From Streptomyces sp. NBC_01142 (GTDB lineage Bacteria; Actinomycetota; Actinomycetes; Streptomycetales; Streptomycetaceae), in contig NZ_JAPEOR010000002.1 in NCBI RefSeq assembly GCF_026341125.1, positions 2,492,501 through 2,556,500 of the forward strand: a stretch of DNA of 64,000 nucleotides. The letters are read 5' to 3'. Positions within the stretch are counted from its first letter, which is position 1. The number at the start of each line of letters is the position of its first letter. Under the pieces are notes generated by a model, which was not told the DNA's origin, did not search any database, and saw nothing but the letters and a program-made list of their open reading frames with translations. This document shows positions 53,683-62,297 of this stretch, piece after piece. The translations under genes were made by a program, and so were the position numbers.

Positions 53683-53697
53683 CTGACGGCATGACAG
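53683..53697. promoter_or_regulatory. CTGAC-N5-GTCAG box L (one mismatch) over the TetR start
   Basis: CTGACGGCATGACAG overlaps the ATG at 53691. One arm position differs. If real, this marks the TetR gene as autoregulated and as the candidate regulator of the other boxes. Confidence 0.4.
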
Positions 53698-54338
53698 GAC
53701 AAGTACGCACCGTCGACGGCCGAGTGGCCGGACGACGCGGCCAGGCGACGCGGCAGAAGCTGCTCGACTGCCTCAGCGAGATGCTCAGCTCCTCGCCGTA
53801 CCGGGACGTCAAAGTCATCGACGTGGCCCGGAAGGCGGGCACTTCACCCGCGACCTTCTATCAGTACTTCCCGGACGTCGAGGGCGCGGTCCTCGAGATC
53901 GCCGAGGAAATGGCCAAGGAGGGTGCGGGGTTGACCGCACTGGTCTCCGGCCGCTCCTGGGTCGGCAAGGCGGGATGGCAGACCTCGGAGGAACTGGTCG
54001 AGGGCTTCCTCGACTTCTGGCGTCGCCACGACGCGATCCTCCGGGTCGTCGACCTCGGCGCGGCGGAGGGGGACAAACGGTTCTACAAGATCCGTATGAA
54101 GATCCTCAACTCCGTGACCAACTCCCTTACGGAATCGGTGAAGGAACTCCAGTCCAAGGGCAAGGTCGACAAGGACGTCAGCCCTGCGGCGATGGCCGGC
54201 TCGCTGGTGGCCATGCTGGCGGCGGTGGCTTCGCACCAGAAGGGGTTCACGACCTGGGGTGTGAAGCAGAACGAACTGAAGCCGAATCTGGCACTTTTGG
54301 TCCATTTGGGCATCACGGGCAAGAAGCCGACGAAGTAG
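53691..54338 (+). CDS. TetR-family regulator, candidate controller of the CTGAC regulon
   Basis: 215 residues. The helix-turn-helix is at about 18-65 (GQATRQKLLDCLSEMLSSSP, VIDVARKAGTSPATFYQYFP). The ligand domain has GWQTSEELVEGFLDFWRRHD. The type is common beside acyl-CoA catabolic genes. A one-mismatch copy of the CTGAC-N5-GTCAG box covers its start, suggesting autoregulation. No gene of its regulon is directly adjacent, so the link is an inference. Confidence 0.9.
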   Translation: MTGQVRTVDGRVAGRRGQATRQKLLDCLSEMLSSSPYRDVKVIDVARKAGTSPATFYQYFPDVEGAVLEIAEEMAKEGAGLTALVSGRSWVGKAGWQTSEELVEGFLDFWRRHDAILRVVDLGAAEGDKRFYKIRMKILNSVTNSLTESVKELQSKGKVDKDVSPAAMAGSLVAMLAAVASHQKGFTTWGVKQNELKPNLALLVHLGITGKKPTK

Positions 54339-54373
54339 CCGCGCGCGCTGCGGATTACCCCCAAGTCCTGTCA

Positions 54374-54411
54374 CGCCGACGGCGGTCCCCTCTTGGTGAC
54401 CGCCGTCGGCG
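54374..54411. terminator. Hairpin terminator after the TetR gene
   Basis: CGCCGACGGCGGTC / GACCGCCGTCGGCG, a 14-bp perfect stem with a 10-nt loop, 36 bp after the TetR stop. Confidence 0.8.
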
Positions 54412-54888
54412 CTCCCGTTTCCGGGGGTTCTCTCCCCACCCGCCCGCGCCTGGAGTTGCGGGGATGCGAAGCACACCCATACCGCCGGCGGGCGATGCGG
54501 CGGAGTCTGCGCCGCAGTCCCGGTTGCACAATCCGCGCCGCAGAATCCGGGTCGCACAATCCGCGTCGCAGAATCCGGGCGGCCGTACCGCGTCGGCGCG
54601 CGGCAGCTTCGCGCCGCCTGTGCCGGGGCCGAGGGCCACTCGATCCTCGCCTCGCCCTCCCGGGCTCGGGCGCAGCGCGAAGGGCGGCAGCTTTGCGCCG
54701 GCCGTTCACGGGTGTGAGTCGTTGGGGTACAGGAAGTAGCGCTGAGATTCATCCCCGCGGGTGAGGCCCAGGGAGGATGGCGGATTTCGCCACGGCGGGA
54801 GGAAAGGATCAAGTGCCGGAGCCTGCTCGATTGGGCTGCGCCCGGCGGGCCCAGATTGCGCCGTAGCACCGAACGAAGGACGGGACCG
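54412..54888. other. Non-coding gap with a 28-bp tandem repeat
   Basis: Nearly 480 bp with no gene I can support. It contains GCACAATCCGCGCCGCAGAA then TCCGGGTC twice in tandem (54526-54553 and 54554-54581, differing at a few positions); the purpose is unknown. The right part holds the cold-shock promoter and leader. Confidence 0.6.
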
Positions 54889-55092
54889 ATGGCAACAGGA
54901 ACTGTGAAGTGGTTCAACGCCGATAAGGGGTACGGCTTCATCAGCCAGGACGATGGCGGCGCAGACGTGTTCGTGCACTTCGCAGCCATCCAGACCAACG
55001 GATACAGAAGCTTGGAAGAGAACCAGCGGGTGGAGTTTGAGGTCACCCAGGGCCCGAAGGGTCCACAAGCGGAAATGGTCCGCCCCCTGTAG
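54889..55092 (+). CDS. Cold-shock domain protein
   Basis: 67 residues. RNP motifs are clear: [15 protein letters not shown] and DVFVHF, followed by [17 protein letters not shown]. It is a CspA/ScoF-type RNA chaperone. A GAAGGA lies 9 bp upstream. The long leader (about 480 bp gap) is typical for cold-shock genes. Confidence 0.95.
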   Translation: MATGTVKWFNADKGYGFISQDDGGADVFVHFAAIQTNGYRSLEENQRVEFEVTQGPKGPQAEMVRPL

Positions 55093-55289
55093 CCCCTCGT
55101 TCCGCCTGCGCCCTGCTCCACCGGAGGGGCGTCGAGCGGCTCGCAGAAGCGGGGTACCGCGACGCCCTGCCGGAGGTCATCACGGCCCAGGCCGAGCACC
55201 GGCGGCCGCAGCCGGCCGGTGCTGGACATACGGCACGGCCCGGTTGCTTCGGCCTGGCTTGGCCCCCGTTCCGCGGCGAGCCGGGCGGG
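55093..55289. other. Gap, possible gene relic
   Basis: About 200 bp. A plus-strand frame reads RLAEAGYRDALPEVITAQAE near 55145-55200, which looks like the end of a degraded gene, but I see no start and no clear family. Confidence 0.3.
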
Positions 55290-55760
55290 TCAGCGGCGGG
55301 TGAGGCGGAAAAGGCGGATTTCGCGGGTCACCCTTGACTGGTACGTCGCGTACGGCGGCCAGAACGTCAGCGCCGCACGCCACACCGCCTCCCGCTCCTC
55401 GCCCTCCAGCAGGACCGCCCGTACCGGGATGTCCGTCCCCTTCCAGTTCACCTCCGCGTCGGGGTGTTTCAGCAGGTTGGACGTCCAGGACGGATGGCCC
55501 GGGCGGCCGAAGTTGGAGCCGATCAGGATCCAGGTGCCCGGCTCCTCCGGCATGCACGCCAGTGGGGTGACTCTGGGCAGGCCGCTCTTCGCACCCCGTG
55601 CGGTGAGGATGACACCCGGCAGCATCTGCGCGCTGAGCAGCACCTTTCCCCGCGTGAGGCGATGGACCGCGCGGTCCAGCGCCGGGATGAAATGCGGCGC
55701 GATCTTCGCGAAGACCCGGGTCGACGACACCTTCTGGATCAGCCGCACGCCAGGAGCCAT
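55290..55760 (-). CDS. F420-dependent nitroreductase-type protein (Ddn-like)
   Basis: 156 residues. DUF385/Ddn-type motifs: GVILTARGAKSGLPRVTPLA, ILIGSNFGRPGHPSWTSNLL and NWKGTDIPVRAVLLEGEERE. The family uses F420H2 to reduce quinones or nitro compounds. The ATG at 55760 overlaps by one base the stop of the alternative end of the acyl-CoA dehydrogenase (TGATG). It is likely in the same operon under box G. Confidence 0.9.
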   Translation of the reverse strand: MAPGVRLIQKVSSTRVFAKIAPHFIPALDRAVHRLTRGKVLLSAQMLPGVILTARGAKSGLPRVTPLACMPEEPGTWILIGSNFGRPGHPSWTSNLLKHPDAEVNWKGTDIPVRAVLLEGEEREAVWRAALTFWPPYATYQSRVTREIRLFRLTRR

Positions 55761-57114
55761 CAGACGGCCACCGCTTCCGGTCCGGACGCGGAGGCAGACG
55801 GGGGCGGGGACCCGGACGGGGGCAGGGACCCGGACGGATGCGCGGACCCGGACGGATGCGGGGACCCGGACGGGTGCGGGGACCCGGACGGGTGCGGGGA
55901 CAGGGCCGGTGCGGGGACAGGGCCGGAGACGGGGGCACAGACGGAGACGTGGATACGAAGAGTCCCGCCCGTTCGGCCGCATGGGCGCGCAGCCGGTGGA
56001 CCGGGCCGAAGAGCAGCTCGTCCGCGGCCGCCCGTTTGAAGTAGAGGTGCGCCTCGTGCTCCCAGGTGAAGCCGATGCCACCGTGCAGCTGGATGGCCTC
56101 GCCGGTCACCACCCTCAGCGCCTCCAGACCTGCCGCCAGGGCCAGGCCGCCCTCGCCCGGGTCCCACGCCGCGTAGTACGCCGCCGAGCGAGCGGCCTGC
56201 ACCCGTACGTACAGATCGGCCAGCCGGTGCTTGACCGCCTGGAAGGAGCCGATCGCCCGGCCGAACTGTTCGCGGGCGCGGACGTACTCCACCGTCCGGT
56301 CCAGCGCACAGGCCGCCGCCCCGACCGCCTCGGCCGCGAGCAGCGCGGCAGCCCCGGCCCCGGCGGTTGCCAGCGCCCCCGGCACATCGGCCGCATCGTC
56401 GCTTCCCAGCAACTCCGCCGCGCAGTTCCGCAGTTCGAGCCGGGCCTGTGGACGCGTCTCGTCCAGTGAGGTCTGCCGCGTGCGCGACAGCCCCGCCGTA
56501 TCCGCCCGGACCAGGAACAGGAGCGGACGGCTGCGGGCGAAACCACCCGTATGGGCGGCGACCACCAGCAGTCCTGCGCTGTGCCCGTCGAGGACCTGGA
56601 CCGCCTCCCCGTACAGCAGCCACCCCCCACCGTCGCCGGGCCGCGCCTGGACTCCGCCGGCCCGGCCGCCCCCGGCCCACTCCCCCGACGCGTTGTCGCC
56701 GGTCAGCCCCAACGCCAGCGCCAGACTGCCGCCCGGCACGGCCAGTGCGCAGGTCAGCGAGCCGTCCGCGAGGTGCGGGAGCAGCTCCTGGCGCTGCTCG
56801 GCGGTCCCGAGCGCGGTGATCAGCGGCGCCGCGAGCCCCGCCGTGGCGAGCAGCGGCGAGGGCAGCAGCGCCCGCCCCGTCTCCTCGCAGGCGAGGGCCA
56901 GCTCGGTGAGTGCGCAGCCCACACCGCCGTACGACTCCGGCAGGGCGAGCCCGGGCAGGCCGAGCTGCTCGGACAGCTGCGCCCAGAGCACGGGGTCGTA
57001 CCCGTCGGCGGTGCGGACGGCGGCCTTGACCTCGTCGGGGCCGGATCGTTTGGTGAGCAGCTCACGCAGCGTGCGGCGGATCTCGTCCTGCTCCGCGGTG
57101 AAGGCGGCGTCCAT
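55760..57114 (-). CDS. Acyl-CoA dehydrogenase, C-terminus frameshifted in repeats
   Basis: The catalytic body (about 1-345) is complete: FTAEQDEIRRTLRELLTKRS, LALPESYGGVGCALTELALA, REQFGRAIGSFQAVKHRLAD and IQLHGGIGFTWEHEAHLYFK. After LFVSTSPSV the frame enters 18-bp repeats (55805-55910). The literal frame then runs on past the Ddn-like gene to a stop at 55180 (644 residues). One base away a frame ends at 55760 with EAVAV and TGA, abutting the Ddn-like ATG, which is the expected end. Two units of 17 bp explain the phase change. The ATG at 57114 has GGGGAGGAG upstream. Box G lies upstream. Confidence 0.85.
55805..55910. repeat. 18-bp minisatellite at the end of the acyl-CoA dehydrogenase gene
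   Basis: Units of the type GCGGGGACCCGGACGGGT are repeated about six times, mostly 18 bp; the last two are 17 bp. The 18-bp units keep the frame, the 17-bp ones shift it. Confidence 0.85.
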
Positions 57115-57149
57115 CGGCGGGCTCCTCCCCAGAGGCATCGACCCCTGAT

Positions 57150-57164
57150 CTGACGGGCCGTCAT
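57150..57164. promoter_or_regulatory. CTGAC-N5-GTCAG box G (one mismatch)
   Basis: CTGACGGGCCGTCAT; inner TGACG/CGTCA perfect. 36 bp upstream of the acyl-CoA dehydrogenase ATG. Confidence 0.6.
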
Positions 57165-57200
57165 GTTAGGCGCGGGCGGAGGAGATGCACAGAGGCGCGC

Positions 57201-57572
57201 TCAGCAAACCTCGCCGGGAGCCGCCGCGGTCGCCCGCAGCAGATCCCGTACGAGATGGAAATCGATCTTCTCCGTACGCCGGAAGCGCAGACACCCCTTA
57301 CCCATGTCCTGACCCGCAAGCCGCGCCTCGAAGGACTCCCTGACGTCGGATCGCATCAGATAGAGGGAGAGGTACTGCTTCTGGTTGGCGAAGGCGATCT
57401 CCGCCGCGCCGCCCGCCCTGCGGTACGTGGGCATGCCGTACGCCATCTCCTCCTCGAAGTCCGTGAGCTCCGTACGGCACAGCTCCCGGATCCTCACCAG
57501 CGCGGTGAGCCGGTCCGGCTCCACCACCTCGGCGAGGTAGCCGTCGACGTCTTCAGCAGTACTTCTGGCCAT
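57201..57572 (-). CDS. DUF1801/YdhG-type protein
   Basis: 123 residues with DVDGYLAEVVEPDRLTALVR, FEEEMAYGMPTYRRAGGAAE and NQKQYLSLYLMRSDVRES, the DUF1801 pattern (small proteins with an iron-chaperone-like fold). The ATG at 57572 is 15 bp from box H, which it shares with the divergent thiolase. Confidence 0.9.
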   Translation of the reverse strand: MARSTAEDVDGYLAEVVEPDRLTALVRIRELCRTELTDFEEEMAYGMPTYRRAGGAAEIAFANQKQYLSLYLMRSDVRESFEARLAGQDMGKGCLRFRRTEKIDFHLVRDLLRATAAAPGEVC

Positions 57573-57586
57573 ACGCTCCACGCTAT

Positions 57587-57601
57587 CTGATGTACCGTCA
57601 G
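57587..57601. promoter_or_regulatory. CTGAC-N5-GTCAG box H (one mismatch)
   Basis: CTGATGTACCGTCAG, between the divergent DUF1801 and thiolase genes. 5 bp before the thiolase ATG. Confidence 0.6.
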
Positions 57602-57605
57602 ATTC

Positions 57606-58775
57606 ATGGCCACCCCACAGCGCAGAGTCGCCATCGTCGGTATATCCCTCTCGGACTGCGGCCGCGTCGACGGCCCCACGCCCTACGCCCTGCATGCCCA
57701 GGCCGCCCGTCGCGCACTCGCCGACTCGGGCCTGGACCGCTCGGTCATCGACGGCTTCGGTTCGGCCGGCCTGGGCGCCCTCGCCCCCGTCGAGGTCGCC
57801 GAGTACCTCGGTCTGAAGCCTCGATGGGTGGACTCGACCGCGGTCGGCGGGGCCACCTGGGAGGTCATGGCGGCCCATGCGGCCGACGCCATCGCGGCCG
57901 GTCACGCCAATGCCGTACTCCTCGCCTACGGATCGACCGCACGCGCCGACATCAAGGCGAAACGGCGCACCTCCAACCTCTCCTTCGGCGGCCGCGGACC
58001 GCTCCAGTTCGAGGTGCCGTACGGACACACCCTCGTCGCCAAGTACGCGATGGCGGCCCGCCGCCATATGCACGAGTACGGCACCACGCCGGCACAGCTC
58101 GCCTCGGTCGCGGTGCAGGCGCGGGCGAACGCCGCCGCCAACCCGGACGCGATGTTCCGCGACCCGATCACGGTCGACGACGTACTCGACGGGCCGATGA
58201 TCGCCGACCCCTTCACCAAGCTGCACTGCTGCATCCGCAGCGACGGCGGCTGCGCGGTACTGATCGCGGCGGAGGAGTACGTGCCCGACTGCGCGAAGGA
58301 CCCGGTCTGGATTCTCGGCACGGGTGAGCACGTCTCGCACACCACCATGTCGGAGTGGGAGGACTTCACGGTCTCCCCCGCGGCGGTGAGCGGCCGACTG
58401 GCCTTCGAGCGCGCGGGCGTGACGCCCGCCGAGGTCGATATCGCCGAGATCTACGACGCCTTCACCTATATGACCCTGCTGACGCTGGAGGACCTGGGCT
58501 TCTGCGCCAAGGGCGAGGGCGGCCCCTTCGTGGAGAAGGGCCGGCTGCTGCGGGACGGCGAGCTGCCCGTGAACACGGACGGCGGCGGGCTCTCCGCCTG
58601 CCACCCGGGCATGCGCGGACTGTTCCTTCTCGTGGAAGCGGTACGGCAGTTGAGAGGGGAGGCGGGCGCCCGCCAGGTACGGAAGGCCGGTGGCAGGCTT
58701 CCGGAACTCGCGGTCGCGTCGGGCACGGGGGGCTGGTTCTGCTCCTCCGGAACAGTGGTGCTGGGGCGGAGTTAG
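57606..58775 (+). CDS. Lipid-transfer thiolase
   Basis: 389 residues. Motifs: VAIVGISLSDCGRVDGPTPY, SAGLGALAPVEVAEYLGLKP, AVGGATWEVMAAHAADAIAA (no Cys at the usual nucleophile site), RSDGGCAVLIAAEEY, AEIYDAFTYM and NTDGGGLSACHPGMRG. It keeps a CHP end, unlike the thiolase at 45951. Together they look like two steps or two specificities of the pathway. Box H controls it; its ATG has no clear ribosome site and may be leaderless. Confidence 0.9.
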   Translation: MATPQRRVAIVGISLSDCGRVDGPTPYALHAQAARRALADSGLDRSVIDGFGSAGLGALAPVEVAEYLGLKPRWVDSTAVGGATWEVMAAHAADAIAAGHANAVLLAYGSTARADIKAKRRTSNLSFGGRGPLQFEVPYGHTLVAKYAMAARRHMHEYGTTPAQLASVAVQARANAAANPDAMFRDPITVDDVLDGPMIADPFTKLHCCIRSDGGCAVLIAAEEYVPDCAKDPVWILGTGEHVSHTTMSEWEDFTVSPAAVSGRLAFERAGVTPAEVDIAEIYDAFTYMTLLTLEDLGFCAKGEGGPFVEKGRLLRDGELPVNTDGGGLSACHPGMRGLFLLVEAVRQLRGEAGARQVRKAGGRLPELAVASGTGGWFCSSGTVVLGRS

Positions 58776-58790
58776 GGATTCCCTCCAGAA

Positions 58791-58809
58791 TCTATACGGC
58801 CGTCATAGA
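58791..58809. promoter_or_regulatory. Imperfect palindrome before the monooxygenase gene
   Basis: TCTATACGGCCGTCATAGA has TCTAT/ATAGA arms around ACGGCCGT. It lies 33 bp upstream of the ATG at 58842 and could be an operator, but the symmetry is imperfect. Confidence 0.35.
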
Positions 58810-58841
58810 CAAGCGTATGAGACGCCCGTACAGTCAATGCC

Positions 58842-60086
58842 ATGACCACCACGCAGAAGCAGAACAAGCAGCAGAGCAGCCGCCGGAACCAGACCGTCCT
58901 CATCTCCGGCGCGAGCATCGGCGGTCCCGCCCTCGCCCTGATGCTGCGCCGCTACGGCTTCACCCCGACCGTCGTCGAGCGGGCCCCCGAGCTGCGACCC
59001 GGCGGCTACAAGGTGGACCTGCGCGGCGTTTCCATCGACGTGTGCGAGCGGATGGGCATCCTGGACGACGTACGCCGCGCCTCCACCGACATGCGGGGCG
59101 GTTCGTACGTCGACGACGCCGGCACCACCATCGCCACCATGCCCGCCGACTTCTTCGGCGGCCGGGTGGACGGCGACGACGAGATCATGCGCGGCGACCT
59201 CGCCCGCATCCTCTACGAGCGCACCCGCGACGACGTGGAGTACCTCTTCGACGACTCGATCGCCACCCTCACCGAGGACGCGGACGGAGTCGATGTCACC
59301 TTCGAGCGGGGCGAGCCGCGCCGCTTCGACCTGGTCGTGGGCGCGGACGGGCTGCACTCGCACACCCGTCGGCTCACCTTCGGCGACGAGAAGCAGTTCA
59401 AGCGGCACCTGGGGGCGTACATCTCCATCTTCACCGCGCCCAACGACCTGGGCCTCGACCGCTGGGAGACGTACCACGCACTGCCCAACAAGCTGGTGTG
59501 CGCCTACAGTTCGGGCGGCGAGACCAGTGCCAAGAACCTGTTCGTCTTCGGCGCACCCGAGCTGTCCTACGACCACCGGGACGCGGAGCAGCAGAAGAAG
59601 CTCCTCGCCGATGCCTTCACGGGCGACGGCTGGCAGATTCCGACGATGCTGCACAACGCCGAAGCCGCCGACGACTTCTACTTCGACGCCATCAGCCTGA
59701 TCGAGATGGACCGCTGGTCGAAGGGGCGGGTCGTACTGCTGGGCGACGCGGCACACTGCGCCTCGCCCGCCTCGGGCCAGGGCACCGGCCTCGCACTGAT
59801 CGGCGCGTACATCCTGGCGGGGGAACTGGCGGCGGCGAACGGCGACCACACGGTGGCGTTCGAGCGCTACGAGCGCGAGATGCGGCCGGGGGTGGAGCTG
59901 AACCAGAAGTTCGCGGAGAGCATGGCCAAGGAGATGACGGTCGGCTCCAGGAACAAACTCCGCCTGCGGATGGCGCTGCTACGGATGCTGCCGTACATGC
60001 CCTGGAAGAACCTGATCGCGAAGAAGATCACCGAGGGCGTCCAGGAGGCGGCGCACGCGGTGCCGGTCAAGCAGTACGCCTTCTGA
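58842..60086 (+). CDS. FAD-dependent monooxygenase (PHBH/TetX-like)
   Basis: 414 residues. FAD motif VLISGASIGGPALALMLRRY, second motif DLVVGADGLHSHTRRL and third GRVVLLGDAAHCASPASGQG. It hydroxylates an aromatic or polyketide-like substrate with NAD(P)H and oxygen. The TetR gene downstream is convergent, so regulation by that TetR is possible. Confidence 0.92.
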   Translation: MTTTQKQNKQQSSRRNQTVLISGASIGGPALALMLRRYGFTPTVVERAPELRPGGYKVDLRGVSIDVCERMGILDDVRRASTDMRGGSYVDDAGTTIATMPADFFGGRVDGDDEIMRGDLARILYERTRDDVEYLFDDSIATLTEDADGVDVTFERGEPRRFDLVVGADGLHSHTRRLTFGDEKQFKRHLGAYISIFTAPNDLGLDRWETYHALPNKLVCAYSSGGETSAKNLFVFGAPELSYDHRDAEQQKKLLADAFTGDGWQIPTMLHNAEAADDFYFDAISLIEMDRWSKGRVVLLGDAAHCASPASGQGTGLALIGAYILAGELAAANGDHTVAFERYEREMRPGVELNQKFAESMAKEMTVGSRNKLRLRMALLRMLPYMPWKNLIAKKITEGVQEAAHAVPVKQYAF

Positions 60087-60157
60087 AGCCCGGGGGGGCC
60101 GTCCCGGCCCTCGCCCGTCCCCGCCCCCCGTTCCTCGTCACTCCTCGCCACTTCTCC

Positions 60158-60739
60158 TCACTCCTCGTCCGCCGGGAGCAGCCGCTCCACCAGGGCGGTG
60201 ATCAGATCGCCCGCCTCCTTCTCCGGGAAGACATCGGGCAGCGTCAGCCGCTCCACCACCAGCCAGTTGGCGGCCAGGTAGATCATCTTGACCGCGTCGG
60301 CGTCGCCGGGCAGTCCGGACGCCAGATGGTGGTGGACGTTCTCCTCGACGTCCCCCTTGACGCGTGCGGTGAGCACCGCGCGCAGCTCGGGGCGGCGGGT
60401 GGCCTCCAGCCGCAGCTCGAGCAGGGCGAGGTATCCCGTACGGAACGCGGAGACACGCTCCACCACTTCACGCACCAGCACCGCGGTCCGCGCGCGGGTG
60501 GCCGGGCCGGCCTGCATGGCCTCCATCGTTGCTTCGTCCGGGCGCATCCGCTCGTAGATGCGGCCCCCGGCCTGGGTGAGCAGGTCGTCGCGGTTGGAGA
60601 AGTAGTTGGACGCGGTGCCCTTGGGCACGTCCGCCGCGGCATCGACGGCCCGGAAGGTCAGCCCTCGTGCGCCGTCCCGGGCGAGGACTTCGATCGCCGC
60701 GTCCACGAGCGCCGCGCGCCGGGCCAGGTTCTGCCTCAT
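60158..60739 (-). CDS. TetR-family regulator
   Basis: 193 residues. The helix-turn-helix spans about 10-55 (ALVDAAIEVLARDGARGLTF, DVPKGTASNYFSNRDDLLTQ). The rest is a helical ligand domain. It is followed upstream by two palindromes sharing an AGTACT core (60791 and 60827), likely autoregulatory. Divergent from the small gene at 60853 and the pyridoxamine oxidase-like gene. Confidence 0.93.
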   Translation of the reverse strand: MRQNLARRAALVDAAIEVLARDGARGLTFRAVDAAADVPKGTASNYFSNRDDLLTQAGGRIYERMRPDEATMEAMQAGPATRARTAVLVREVVERVSAFRTGYLALLELRLEATRRPELRAVLTARVKGDVEENVHHHLASGLPGDADAVKMIYLAANWLVVERLTLPDVFPEKEAGDLITALVERLLPADEE

Positions 60740-60790
60740 TCGTCCGCCTCCATCGCTCCGCCGAGCTTTTTCCTTGACACCACTCCAAGT

Positions 60791-60840
60791 GTAGTACTAC
60801 GTTCTCGCCACTTCACCTGAAGTACTTCAGATGGAGTGAC
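60791..60840. promoter_or_regulatory. Two AGTACT-core palindromes of the TetR promoter
   Basis: GTAGTACTAC (60791-60800) and CTGAAGTACTTCAG (60827-60840) are perfect palindromes in the divergent promoter. A TTGACA (60774-60779) just upstream of the first is a candidate -35 for rightward transcription. Confidence 0.65.
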
Positions 60841-60852
60841 ATTCACCCAGCG

Positions 60853-60984
60853 ATGACGGAGAACCAGATGCGAAACCAGTTCCCGAGCAAGCCGCAGCGG
60901 ACTTCCTCGCCGTTCGTCCAGCCCAAGCCCCTGCGGTCGGCCCCGCGACCGCGCCCCCTGCCCAAGCCGGGAAGCAACCGGTAG
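60853..60984 (+). CDS. Small basic Pro-rich peptide (43 aa)
   Basis: A frame of 43 residues from an ATG (MTENQMRNQFPSKPQ), basic and Pro/Arg/Lys-rich. It starts 12 bp after the CTGAAGTACTTCAG palindrome, so it would be the first gene under that TetR. It lacks a strong ribosome site and no family is known; it may be a leader or a chance frame. Confidence 0.4.
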   Translation: MTENQMRNQFPSKPQRTSSPFVQPKPLRSAPRPRPLPKPGSNR

Positions 60985-61033
60985 ACCGGGGATCGACGGA
61001 CCAACAGGCAGCGACAAAGTGTTGGATGTCCGC

Positions 61034-61702
61034 ATGGACAACGACCAGCAGGAAACGTTCCGCAGGCTCCTGCACGCGCAGCGGGTCTGGGACACCGCCC
61101 TGCCCGCCTTCGACCCGGCCGCCGCGCCCCGCGCACCACTACCGCTGTTCCACCAGTGGTTCGCGGAGGCCGTGGCGGCCGGCCAGCCCGAGCCGCACAC
61201 CATGACCCTGGCCACCGTGGACGACCAGGGTCGCCCCGACCTGCGGACGCTGATGCTGCACGACGCGGACGAGCGGGGCTGGCACTTCGCCTCGCACGTC
61301 ACCAGCACGAAGGGCCGGCAGCTGGCCGCGCACCCCGAGGCCGCGCTCGGCTTCTACTGGGCGGCACAGGGCCGCCAGATCCGGATCCGGGGCCGGGTGA
61401 CCCCGGCCCCGGCGACCGAGAGCCAGGCCGATCTGCACGCCCGCTCGACGGGTGCGCTGGCCGCCGCGCTGACCGGCCGCCAGAGCGAACTCCTCACTTC
61501 GAAGGAGGAGTTGGCAAGAGTTTCACAGGCCGCCTGGGAGCAGGCGCAGGCCGAGCCCGACGCGCCCGTACCGACCTGGACGCGCTACGCCCTGCAGCCG
61601 TACGAGGCCGAGTTCTTCCAGGGCGACGCGCGGCGGCAGCACGTACGCCTGCGCTACCGCCGCGAAGAGGACGGCTGGGCAACGGAGCTGCTCTGGCCCT
61701 GA
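61034..61702 (+). CDS. Pyridoxamine 5'-phosphate oxidase family protein
   Basis: 222 residues from the ATG at 61034 (a GTG at 61019 is possible). PNPOx motifs: PEPHTMTLATVDDQGRPDLR, LHDADERGWHFASHVTSTKG, QLAAHPEAALGFYW and GRQIRIRGRV. The C-terminal dimerisation domain ends FQGDARRQHVRLRYRREEDG. It binds FMN (some relatives F420). It overlaps the convergent DUF35 gene by 49 bp. Confidence 0.9.
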   Translation: MDNDQQETFRRLLHAQRVWDTALPAFDPAAAPRAPLPLFHQWFAEAVAAGQPEPHTMTLATVDDQGRPDLRTLMLHDADERGWHFASHVTSTKGRQLAAHPEAALGFYWAAQGRQIRIRGRVTPAPATESQADLHARSTGALAAALTGRQSELLTSKEELARVSQAAWEQAQAEPDAPVPTWTRYALQPYEAEFFQGDARRQHVRLRYRREEDGWATELLWP

Positions 61703-62145
61703 GACCGCGGGCGCGCCGGCCGGAAGACGGGCACGGCCACCCCGCCGTCGCCGACACCACCGTTGCCGCCGCCGTCCCGGCGGAAGGTGACCTCCAGCTC
61801 CATCCCGATGCTCAGCTCCCCCTCCGCGCACTCCACGGCCTCGGTCATCATCCGCGGGCCCTCGGCGAGCTCGACGACGGCGGCGGTGTACGGGACCCGG
61901 GAGCCGAACGGCGGCAGGTCGTTGCGGTGGACGACGGACCAGGTATAGAGCGTGGCGCGGCCGCTCGCCCGCTCCCAGACGACATCCTCGCTCCAGCAGT
62001 ACGGACAGAATTCGCGCGGGTAGTGGTGAGCCCTGGCGCATGCGCCGCAGCGACGGATCAGCAGCCGCCCCTCGGCGGCGGCGTCCCAGAAGGGGCGGGT
62101 GAAGTCGTCGGCCTCGGGAAGGTCGAACCGGGAAGCGACGGTCAT
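61654..62145 (-). CDS. DUF35 OB-fold protein with zinc ribbon
   Basis: 163 residues. Zinc ribbon CGACARAHHYPREFCPYC, then an OB fold (LYTWSVVHRNDLPPFGSRVP, YTAAVVELAEGPRMMTEAVE). It has a Gly-rich C-terminal tail overlapping the oxidase gene. The ATG at 62145 is chosen because AGGAGG lies 6 bp upstream, too close for 62151. It resembles the partner of lipid-transfer thiolases. Box I lies upstream. Confidence 0.9.
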   Translation of the reverse strand: MTVASRFDLPEADDFTRPFWDAAAEGRLLIRRCGACARAHHYPREFCPYCWSEDVVWERASGRATLYTWSVVHRNDLPPFGSRVPYTAAVVELAEGPRMMTEAVECAEGELSIGMELEVTFRRDGGGNGGVGDGGVAVPVFRPARPRSQGQSSSVAQPSSSRR

Positions 62146-62169
62146 GCGCATCCTCCTGTTCCACTATTT

Positions 62170-62184
62170 CTGACGATGCATCAG
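62170..62184. promoter_or_regulatory. CTGAC-N5-GTCAG box I (one mismatch)
   Basis: CTGACGATGCATCAG, 25 bp upstream of the DUF35 ATG. Confidence 0.6.
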
Positions 62185-62270
62185 TTCAGCGGACGGGCCG
62201 GGCCCCACGCAAGGGGTTCGGGTGCGTGATGAATTCGCAACCGATTCCCGTCTTGACTGAGACCCATCAA

Positions 62271-62286
62271 GTAATCGGGCGATTAC
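62271..62286. promoter_or_regulatory. Perfect palindrome before the flavin monooxygenase gene
   Basis: GTAATCGGGCGATTAC has 7-bp perfect arms and a 2-bp centre, 12 bp upstream of the ATG at 62298. It supports that start. Confidence 0.65.
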
Positions 62287-62297
62287 GCTCACGATTC

